This document shows, piece after piece, positions 1-5,216 of a DNA stretch of 5,216 bases; position 1 is the first letter of the stretch; each line of letters opens with the position of its first letter. The notes below the pieces were generated by a model. The model had not been told where the DNA came from and did no database searches. It was given only the letters and a program-made list of their open reading frames with translations. This stretch comes from Chryseosolibacter sp964393795. Lineage in GTDB: Bacteria > Bacteroidota > Bacteroidia > Cytophagales > Cyclobacteriaceae. Location of the stretch: contig CAYMWA010000212.1 of the NCBI GenBank assembly GCA_964393795.1, forward strand, positions 1-5,216, in the 5' to 3' direction. The position numbers and the translations under genes are program-made.

Positions 1-1364
1 GCATTGTTGTTCAGGATCTGGCTTTTGACCTGCCGCGCCATATTGGTAGCGGCCTGCACTACGTCGCGATTGGGGGTCAGCGCGTAAAGGCTGTCAATAT
101 TCGCTTGAAAAACCGAGTCACGCCTGTGCTGGATAGAGTCCGCCTGCCGTTTCAGCGCCGCTGACTCCATCGCCATCACCGCGGTATCCAAAGCATCTCG
201 GTCCGCCTCGGTGACCTTGGGCACCGGCTTGACACTCACATCGGCCGTCGTTTCCCGCTTTTTACGTCGCTCCGCACCGCTGGTTGAACGCTCGGATATT
301 ACAATGGGATTCGTCGGCGGGTTGTCAGGCGGCATTGCCCGCTCCCGCTCCAACTGTTCCTTGGGCATGTACTTGTACCGGTTGATGGAGTCGCGCACCT
401 GCTTGAATTTCCAAAGATAGTCGGGCATCGTAATGGAGTCCTTGTTGTAGAAATTGAAGTACGTCTGCTTATACAGGTAGTGGTTGAGTTCCTGCTGGAG
501 TACCTGTCGGTTGATCGAATCGATATCGGAATTGAGTTCGGAGAGATTACGCATGATGCGGTTTGTCTCGAACCACTTTTTGTCCGTGCGCGAAAGCTTG
601 AAAGAAGAGAGGTCAAACACCACCTCCGTCTTGTCGAACTTGCTGCGGGTGAAGGTCGCCTTCTTGGTGTTGTTATGTCGCTTGCCCGTTAGTTCCACCT
701 CACCGCCCGTCCCTTCGGTGTAGTCGTAGCCGTTGAACAATTCGAACTTCAGGTATCGCTCGTTAAGGATGGTCGACATTCTTCCGGAATCAGCGATGGT
801 GACCTTTTTATTGCCGTCATTTTTCCGGTGATCGTAAACGATGATGTCTTCGAGGGTAATGCCGTCGGGGTATTTCTTATCGACCTTGATGCTGATGTCG
901 GGCAAGCCATTATAGAAAGCGCCTTCCCGCAAATCAAGCGCCGGCTTCTTCTGTTTGATATCGTACAGCAGGCTGTAGGCTTCAAGTGCCGCCTTCGGCA
1001 CCAGGTTGTTATTGACGTAGAAGGCAACGCCGGTCAGGGCCACTACGAAAAAGAATATCGGTCTGATGGTGCGGAGCAGGGAGATACCGGCACTCTTGAT
1101 CGCGGTGAGTTCAAAATGTTCCCCGAGGTTGCCGAACGTGATCAGTGAACTCAAGAGCACGGCCAACGGCATAGCGACCGGCGTCATAAAGATGGCGAAG
1201 TAGAAAAGCAATTGACTCAACACATCCCACCCCAGGTCCTTGCCAATGATGTCGTCAAAGTACTTAAGCATGTGCTGCGTAAGCAGGATAAAGACCACGA
1301 CCATGAAAGTCATGATAAATGGCCCTATAAAAGAAGTGAGAATGAGCTTGTCAAGTTTCTTCAT
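1..1364 (-). CDS. LptF/LptG-family (YjgP/YjgQ) LPS export permease, C-terminus cut off by window edge
   Basis: This is an inner-membrane permease of the YjgP/YjgQ family. In the LptB2FG ABC transporter such proteins extract lipopolysaccharide from the inner membrane and pass it to the periplasmic bridge. I read 454 full codons from ATG at 1364-1362 (MKKLDKLILTSF) leftward with no stop before the window edge. Three N-terminal hydrophobic helices lie near residues 9-31, 50-74 and 100-118. Between the second and third is the segment FGNLGEHFELTAIKSAG (77-93), matching the cytoplasmic coupling helix that contacts the LptB ATPase. From about residue 120 the protein is hydrophilic and presumably periplasmic: a beta-rich jellyroll-like part to about 260, then a helical and highly charged stretch to 454. 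The C-terminal three helices expected for the family are not in the window. The N-terminal style is that of Bacteroidota homologues. LptF and LptG cannot be told apart here, so no symbol is given. No clear Shine-Dalgarno precedes the start. Confidence 0.93.
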   Translation of the reverse strand, partial: MKKLDKLILTSFIGPFIMTFMVVVFILLTQHMLKYFDDIIGKDLGWDVLSQLLFYFAIFMTPVAMPLAVLLSSLITFGNLGEHFELTAIKSAGISLLRTIRPIFFFVVALTGVAFYVNNNLVPKAALEAYSLLYDIKQKKPALDLREGAFYNGLPDISIKVDKKYPDGITLEDIIVYDHRKNDGNKKVTIADSGRMSTILNERYLKFELFNGYDYTEGTGGEVELTGKRHNNTKKATFTRSKFDKTEVVFDLSSFKLSRTDKKWFETNRIMRNLSELNSDIDSINRQVLQQELNHYLYKQTYFNFYNKDSITMPDYLWKFKQVRDSINRYKYMPKEQLERERAMPPDNPPTNPIVISERSTSGAERRKKRETTADVSVKPVPKVTEADRDALDTAVMAMESAALKRQADSIQHRRDSVFQANIDSLYALTPNRDVVQAATNMARQVKSQILNNN

Positions 1365-1395
1365 CTACCACATGCCGTTTTGCCCGAAAGGTAAA

Positions 1396-1403
1396 CAAAA
1401 ATA
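1396..1403 (-). promoter_or_regulatory. Candidate Bacteroidota -7 promoter element for the LptF/LptG permease
   Basis: On the minus strand these bases read TATTTTTG, an exact fit to the Bacteroidota -7 consensus TAnnTTTG. The box ends 31 bases before the permease start codon, so the leader would be about 25 nt. The partner TTTG element near -33 would be expected around 1423-1427, inside the N run, so it cannot be checked. An 8-base match in AT-rich DNA can occur by chance, and this remains a candidate. Confidence 0.4.
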
Positions 1404-1418
1404 GCTCCAAAGCGTTCT

Positions 1419-1518
1419 NNNNNNNNNNNNNNNNNNNNNNNNNNNNNNNNNNNNNNNNNNNNNNNNNNNNNNNNNNNNNNNNNNNNNNNNNNNNNNNNNN
1501 NNNNNNNNNNNNNNNNNN
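1419..1518. other. Assembly gap, exactly 100 N
   Basis: A run of exactly 100 unknown bases is the usual placeholder for a scaffold gap of unestimated length. It separates the permease from the glycosyltransferase operon. Any promoter, gene end or whole gene could be hidden here, and the adjacency of the two sides depends on scaffolding only. Confidence 0.95.
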
Positions 1519-1586
1519 TGCTTGTTCCGTAGCCGCTTGTCAGCGGGCCCGAAATTGTTAGTATTAACCACGTAAACCAATTTAAA

Positions 1587-2795
1587 ATGCAAATGACCAG
1601 AACAGATCAATCAAAAGGAATTCTCTTCGTAAGCACGTATCCTCCCGTAAAGTGTGGAATTGCAAGTTTTACACAAGACCTGACTAATGCGATTGCGCAG
1701 AGAACAGACCATGATCTTCTGTTCCAGGTTTGCGCACTGAACAAGAAAGACGCTCCCGATACCTACGAAGCACCCGTCTCGATGGTGCTCGACAGTGAAC
1801 AACTGGGCGCCTACGTTGAGGCGGCGGGTAGCGTGAACCAAAACCCCTCTATTGATCTCGTCGTGATCGAGCATGAGTTCGGCCTCTTTGGCGGGCATTA
1901 TGGTGAATACCTGCTGAGCTTCCTCGAACTCCTTGAGAAACCCTTTGTCATTCGTTTTCATACCGTGCTTCCGCAGCCGGACGAAAAACGACTCAAGGTT
2001 GTTCAGAAAATCGGCGCATTGGCGGAAAAAGTGCTTGTCATGACCCATCACTCCGCCCGGTTGCTCAGAGAGGAATACGCGGTTGATCCCGACAAGATTA
2101 CCATCATTCCCCATGGTACCCACGCTCCCAGCAAGGAGAGCGCGGGGATGCTCAAGCGTAAATACGACCTCGAAGGTAAGAAGGTACTGACGACGTTCGG
2201 TTTGCTGAGTCCTAACAAAGGAATCGAAACCGGTATCGAGGCCATGCGCGAAATCAGCAAGCGGTTCCCCGATGCGGTTTATGTGGTGCTCGGACTGACA
2301 CACCCCAACCTGTTAAAGCACGAAGGAGAAAAATACCGAGACTATCTTCAGGGACTCATCGAAGAATATCAGCTGGAGGACAACGTGCGACTGGTGAACG
2401 AATACATCCCAACGGAGAGGCTCATGGAATACCTGGCGTTGACTGACATCTATTTGTTTACCTCCAAAGACCCCAACCAGGCCGTCAGCGGAACGTTTCT
2501 CTATGCGATGAGCGCAGGCTGCGCGATTATCTCCAATTCTTTCGTGCTCGCCGACGAAATGCTCAACGAGAAAACGGGCGTAACGATGACAACGAATACG
2601 TCGCAGGAACTCGCTGAGCATGCCATCCGTCTGCTGAAGAATGAAGGGCTGAGAAGCGAAATGAAACTCAACGCGTTTTTGAAAACGAGAAACACGCCAT
2701 GGCCGACTGTCGCGGGTAAACACATAGCGCTGCTGAATGAAATTCTCGAACGCCCCGTCGAAATGGAGTCGGAATTTATGACATCGAAATCCTGA
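1587..2795 (+). CDS. GT4-like glycosyltransferase with atypical QX7Y in place of the EX7E motif
   Basis: This 402-residue cytosolic protein has the two Rossmann-like halves of a GT-B glycosyltransferase and should transfer a sugar from a nucleotide donor; donor and acceptor are unknown. The N-terminal half begins with the strand and glycine loop ILFVSTYPPVKCGIASF (12-28), followed by EHEFGLFGGHYG (95-106), the inter-strand RFHT (123-126) and the linker motif IIPHGTH (173-179). The donor-binding half starts with FGLLSPNKGIE (204-214). The region that normally carries the EX7E motif reads NQAVSGTFLYAMSAG (297-311), with Q298 and Y306 where the two glutamates would be. This resembles a GT4 subgroup I recall with QxxSGTLAYA-type sequences, often carrying a C-terminal barrel domain; here that domain is the next gene. 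A second ATG at 1593, two codons inside, is an equally possible start; neither has a clear Shine-Dalgarno. There is no signal peptide or membrane helix. It is the first gene of a three-gene operon. Confidence 0.88.
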   Translation: MQMTRTDQSKGILFVSTYPPVKCGIASFTQDLTNAIAQRTDHDLLFQVCALNKKDAPDTYEAPVSMVLDSEQLGAYVEAAGSVNQNPSIDLVVIEHEFGLFGGHYGEYLLSFLELLEKPFVIRFHTVLPQPDEKRLKVVQKIGALAEKVLVMTHHSARLLREEYAVDPDKITIIPHGTHAPSKESAGMLKRKYDLEGKKVLTTFGLLSPNKGIETGIEAMREISKRFPDAVYVVLGLTHPNLLKHEGEKYRDYLQGLIEEYQLEDNVRLVNEYIPTERLMEYLALTDIYLFTSKDPNQAVSGTFLYAMSAGCAIISNSFVLADEMLNEKTGVTMTTNTSQELAEHAIRLLKNEGLRSEMKLNAFLKTRNTPWPTVAGKHIALLNEILERPVEMESEFMTSKS

Positions 2796-2797
2796 AT

Positions 2798-3877
2798 ATG
2801 AAAACCGAAGCAGCACTAGCACTTCCACGTGTTTTCACGGCGGATATGATGCCCGAAACCGATTTCCGTCACATCAGCAGCTTGACGGATCAAACGGGCA
2901 TTATCCAGCACGCGGTCTTTAGCATTCCGAATCGGAAGGAAGGGTATTGCATTGATGATAATGCGCGCGCGCTCCTGTTGGCGGTCTGGGCCGAGCGGTA
3001 TCAACAAAATGAAACGGCACGCCAGCTGATGCCGATTTACCTGAGCTTTATCCACTACATGCAGACGGAAGATGGCTACTTCCGAAACTTCATGCATTAT
3101 GACAAGCACACCCCCGAAGTGCGCGGTTCGGAAGACTCGTTCGGTCGCACGATAATGGCACTGGGCTACCTGATCAATGAAGGTACTTCGCCCATGTTGG
3201 TCCGCACGGGCAGGGAAATTTTCGCGAAGGCCTATCCGAACATCGAATCGCTTATTTCGATCCGCGCGATGGCGAGCAGTATCATCGGAACCTGTCAGGT
3301 GATCAAACATCAATATCCGGATGACTTGAAACGCAACGCCGTGATGCGTATCGCCGACAGGATCGTGAAGATGTATCAAGACAACAAGGGCGATGACTGG
3401 CACTGGTTTGAACCGGTGATGACCTATGACAATGCGATCATTCCGCTCGCTTTGCTCCATGCGTACGAAGTATCAAAAGAAGAGCGGTATTTAACGACCG
3501 CCCTGGAGTCGATGGCGTTCCTGGAATCCAAGGTGTTTTTTGATGGCGTCGCCCGCCCGATAGGAAACAACGGATGGCTTAAGCGCGGCGGTGAACCGGC
3601 CCGTTTTGACCAGCAGGGTGTCGATGTGATGTGTCTTGTTCTGCTCTATCGTCAGGCGTACATCTTGACAGGTGAACAGCGCTATTACGAGCGAATGTGC
3701 GACAGCTTCCAGTGGTTTTTGGGAAAGAACGACCTGGGAATTCCCTTGTATGATCCCGCCACCGGTGGATGCGCCGATGGGCTGCACAGCGAAGGTGTCA
3801 ACCTGAACGAAGGGGCGGAGAGCACGCTCGCCTACTGGATATCTCATGTGGTGGTAGCAGCCACGCTTGACAAATGA
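2798..3877 (+). CDS. Six-hairpin (alpha/alpha)6-barrel glycosidase-like protein, function unknown
   Basis: This is a soluble, mostly helical protein of 359 residues. Homologues are frequently labelled glycosyltransferase, probably because the domain occurs fused behind a GT4 domain; the sequence itself has no GT-B features. Repeated helical segments ending in polar loops rich in acidic and aromatic residues suggest an (alpha/alpha)6 barrel as in six-hairpin glycosidases and sugar epimerases. Likely active-site loops are TGIIQHAVFSIP (33-44), GYCIDDNARALL (49-60), FRNFMHYD (95-102), RGSEDSFGRTI (109-119), DWHWFEPVMTYDNA (200-213), RFDQQGVDV (269-277) and NEGAEST (337-343). D53, D54, E112, D113, E205, D211 and E341 are candidate catalytic acids, by inference only. 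No signal peptide is seen. The gene starts 2 bp after the preceding stop and its own stop overlaps the next start, so expression with both glycosyltransferases is likely. It could be a hydrolase, phosphorylase, epimerase or acceptor-binding partner; I cannot choose among these. Confidence 0.85.
   Translation: MKTEAALALPRVFTADMMPETDFRHISSLTDQTGIIQHAVFSIPNRKEGYCIDDNARALLLAVWAERYQQNETARQLMPIYLSFIHYMQTEDGYFRNFMHYDKHTPEVRGSEDSFGRTIMALGYLINEGTSPMLVRTGREIFAKAYPNIESLISIRAMASSIIGTCQVIKHQYPDDLKRNAVMRIADRIVKMYQDNKGDDWHWFEPVMTYDNAIIPLALLHAYEVSKEERYLTTALESMAFLESKVFFDGVARPIGNNGWLKRGGEPARFDQQGVDVMCLVLLYRQAYILTGEQRYYERMCDSFQWFLGKNDLGIPLYDPATGGCADGLHSEGVNLNEGAESTLAYWISHVVVAATLDK
3874..3877 (+). other. ATGA stop/start overlap between barrel protein and second glycosyltransferase
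   Basis: The bases ATGA contain the start codon of the downstream glycosyltransferase (3874-3876) and the TGA stop of the barrel protein (3875-3877). With no clear Shine-Dalgarno upstream, the downstream gene is probably translated by ribosomes terminating on the upstream one. Confidence 0.85.
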
Positions 3878-4890
3878 GGGTCGCGGTACTCGCGCCGATA
3901 ACGTGGCGAACACCTCCCCGGCAATACGGGCCTTGGGAACAGGTGGCGTCTGTCCTGACGGAGGGATTGGTCAAGCTCGGGGTGGACGTCACGCTGTTTG
4001 CAACGGGCGATTCCCTGACGGCGGCGAAGCTCGAAGCGGTGTGCCCCGATCCTCTTGGTGAAGTCGGCGGTGATGCGAAAGTTTGGGAGTGCCTGCACAT
4101 TTCCCACCTGATGGAGCGCGCATCCGAATTTTCCGTCGTCCACAATCACTTCGATTTTCTTCCCCTTACATACGCGCGATTGATTGATACGCCGATGATC
4201 ACGACGATTCACGGCTTTTCCTCACCGCAAATTCTTCCGGTATATCGGAAATATAATGCGCACACAGCCTACGTTTCCATCAGCAACAGTGACCGCCATC
4301 CTTCCCTTACCTACCTCGATACAGTGTATAACGGTATCGACGAGTCGCTCTTCCCTTTTGGCGGGGGACGGGGTGACTACCTGTTGTATTTCGGAAGGAT
4401 TCATCCGGACAAAGGTGCGCATGAAGCGATCCGCATCGCCGCTGCCGCGGGAAAGAAGTTGATACTCTGCGGCCTGGTTCAGGATGAACACTATTTCAAT
4501 GAACAGGTGGTGCCGCACCTGAATGACACGACTGTTGTATACAAAGGCAACGTCGGACCGGAAGCGCGTGCCGAATTTCTTGGAAACGCCATAGCATTGC
4601 TGCATCCCATCAGCTTTGAAGAACCGTTCGGCCTCAGCGTTGCCGAAGCCATGATGTGTGGCACACCGGTCATCGCCTACAACCGCGGGTCAATGAAGGA
4701 ATTAATTGACGATGGCAAGACAGGTTTCCTGGTGCAGACGGCCGATGCTGCTGTCGAAGCAGTGGGACGCCTCGCACAGGTCAGCCGTGAATCGTGTCGC
4801 GCGCATGCACTTCGGCGATTCAGTGCCGACACCATGGCGCGGCACTACCTTCGGCTATACGAAAAAATTGTGGCGCCGACTAGCCCTTGA
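3874..4890 (+). CDS. GT4 family glycosyltransferase with canonical EX7E motif
   Basis: This 338-residue retaining GT-B glycosyltransferase is on the short side for GT4 but looks complete at both ends. The N-terminal domain begins MRVAVLAPITW, with a GPWEQ loop (19-23) followed by DVTLFATGDS (38-47), a pattern typical of the GT4 branch that includes AviGT4-like enzymes. VHNHFDF (89-95) and TTIHGF (110-115) line the acceptor cleft. The interdomain VYNGID (151-156) leads into the donor domain, which starts with LLYFGRIHPDKG (170-181). The catalytic motif is EEPFGLSVAEAMMCGTPVIA (249-268), with E250 and E258 as the EX7E pair contacting the nucleotide sugar. Donor and acceptor cannot be read from sequence. 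The start ATG overlaps the preceding stop as ATGA, which fixes this start and suggests translational coupling. The last 11 bases overlap the 3' end of the convergent GH130 gene. No signal peptide or membrane helix is visible. Confidence 0.92.
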   Translation: MRVAVLAPITWRTPPRQYGPWEQVASVLTEGLVKLGVDVTLFATGDSLTAAKLEAVCPDPLGEVGGDAKVWECLHISHLMERASEFSVVHNHFDFLPLTYARLIDTPMITTIHGFSSPQILPVYRKYNAHTAYVSISNSDRHPSLTYLDTVYNGIDESLFPFGGGRGDYLLYFGRIHPDKGAHEAIRIAAAAGKKLILCGLVQDEHYFNEQVVPHLNDTTVVYKGNVGPEARAEFLGNAIALLHPISFEEPFGLSVAEAMMCGTPVIAYNRGSMKELIDDGKTGFLVQTADAAVEAVGRLAQVSRESCRAHALRRFSADTMARHYLRLYEKIVAPTSP

Positions 4891-5216
4891 TCGCGTCGAG
4901 TAGCTCGCGCAGTGAGACGGATGCAAACGAGCTGGAGTAGTCGGATACAGCAAACGGAATCACGAGTCGCTCGCCATGGATCATCGATCCGCACGTGTAC
5001 ACCACATTCGGCACATAGCCATGCCGTTCTCCTTCATTGGGCATCAGCAAAGGATCTTTCAGCCGTCCGATTTCTTTGGTGGGATCATCCAGGTCGAACA
5101 GGCTGGCACCGAGGCAATACTTACGCATCGGCCCAACGCCATGGGTGACGATCAACCACCCTTCCGGCGTTTCAATCGGAGATCCGCCGTTACCAATCTG
5201 CACCAGCTCCCATGCA
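4880..5216 (-). CDS. GH130 family beta-mannoside phosphorylase/hydrolase, C-terminal part only
   Basis: The reverse strand is open from the right edge to a TAG at 4882-4880, giving the last 111 residues of a protein whose N-terminus lies outside the window. GH130 enzymes are five-bladed beta-propellers of roughly 300-360 residues that phosphorolyse or hydrolyse beta-mannosides. Visible family features, numbered from the first complete codon, are GGSPIETPEGWLIVTHGVG (10-28), YCLGASLFDLDDPTKEIGR (33-51) and GYVPNVVYTCG (66-76), closing with a propeller strand and helix ending DAIKG. The catalytic aspartate and part of the phosphate-binding set belong to the missing half, so phosphorylase and hydrolase cannot be separated, nor the linkage assigned. 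A GTG at 5203-5201 is internal: the open frame and family similarity (AWELVQIGNGG) continue upstream of it. The gene converges on the glycosyltransferase operon and overlaps its last 11 bases. Related sequences sometimes carry the misleading name pesticidal protein Cry7Aa. Confidence 0.9.
   Translation of the reverse strand, partial: AWELVQIGNGGSPIETPEGWLIVTHGVGPMRKYCLGASLFDLDDPTKEIGRLKDPLLMPNEGERHGYVPNVVYTCGSMIHGERLVIPFAVSDYSSSFASVSLRELLDAIKG

Larger units (their letters stand above)
1365..1586. other. Intergenic region between divergent genes, interrupted by assembly gap
   Basis: Only 54 bases (1365-1418) on the left and 68 bases (1519-1586) on the right are real sequence. The left part is the upstream region of the permease. 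The right part is the upstream region of the first glycosyltransferase gene and holds a small hairpin (CCGCT 1533-1537, loop TGTC, AGCGG 1542-1546) with no T-tract on either strand. One plus-strand frame is open from 1519 to a TAA at 1573-1575, so the tail of an unseen upstream gene cannot be excluded, although 18 codons are no evidence by themselves. I see no RNA gene or repeat. Confidence 0.7.

Noticed and set aside
1533..1546. Hairpin CCGCT-TGTC-AGCGG just right of the gap, considered as a terminator.
   Set aside because: The stem is only 5 bp and no T-tract follows on either strand.
1537..1566. Possible promoter upstream of the first glycosyltransferase: TTGT (1537-1540), 18 bases, then TAGTATTA (1559-1566).
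   Set aside because: It matches the Bacteroidota TTTG / TAnnTTTG pattern only partly, with several mismatches in the -7 box, and could be chance.
1557..1568. Small inverted repeat GTTA-GTAT-TAAC upstream of the first glycosyltransferase, a possible operator.
   Set aside because: Four-base arms are too short to support a regulator site without a second copy.
1365..1610. Minus-strand open frame spanning the N run.
   Set aside because: It is open only because unknown codons contain no stops, and it overlaps the start of the real plus-strand gene.
1611..2303. Long minus-strand open frame (230 codons) opposite the first glycosyltransferase; a similar one of 214 codons lies at 2816-3460.
   Set aside because: The plus-strand frames carry clear protein-family motifs. 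The antisense translations show no recognisable motifs and are expected shadows.
4861..4876. Minus-strand T-tract (CAATTTTTTC) after GGCGCC, considered as a terminator for the GH130 gene.
   Set aside because: GGCGCC is a palindrome without a loop and no proper stem with a loop precedes the T-run. It lies inside the glycosyltransferase coding region.
1..5216. CRISPR array, tRNA or rRNA gene, insertion sequence or long direct repeats.
   Set aside because: Read by eye on both strands, I found no repeated spacer-like units, tRNA-like arms, transposase motifs or terminal inverted repeats.

Overview
The window looks like a scaffold from a Bacteroidota genome of roughly balanced G+C. The evidence is a permease of the Bacteroidota LptF/LptG type, a TATTTTTG sequence just upstream of it that fits the phylum's TAnnTTTG -7 promoter element, and gene starts without clear Shine-Dalgarno sequences. 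I cannot place it below phylum. A run of exactly 100 N (1419-1518) is most simply a scaffolding join of unknown true length, so the two halves of the window may not be neighbours in the cell.

Left of the gap (1-1364, minus strand) is the 5' part of one LptF/LptG-family lipopolysaccharide-transport permease. Its N-terminal three membrane helices and a very long periplasmic part are present; the C-terminal helices lie beyond the left edge.

Right of the gap is a compact carbohydrate locus. Three plus-strand genes are packed with a 2-bp gap and then an ATGA overlap: a GT4 glycosyltransferase with an atypical catalytic motif (1587-2795), a soluble protein resembling six-hairpin (alpha/alpha)6-barrel carbohydrate enzymes (2798-3877), and a second GT4 glycosyltransferase with the canonical EX7E motif (3874-4890). 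A GH130-type beta-mannoside phosphorylase/hydrolase runs toward them on the minus strand (4880 to beyond the right edge); its stop lies inside the last GT4 gene, giving an 11-bp tail-to-tail overlap.

No protein in the sugar locus shows a signal peptide or membrane segment in the part visible here, and no flippase, polymerase or outer-membrane export gene is seen. I infer an intracellular pathway in which two glycosyltransferases build a glycoside or oligosaccharide, possibly mannose-containing, and the barrel protein and GH130 enzyme trim or recycle it. The substrate is not shown by the sequence. This cassette is the most interesting content of the window.
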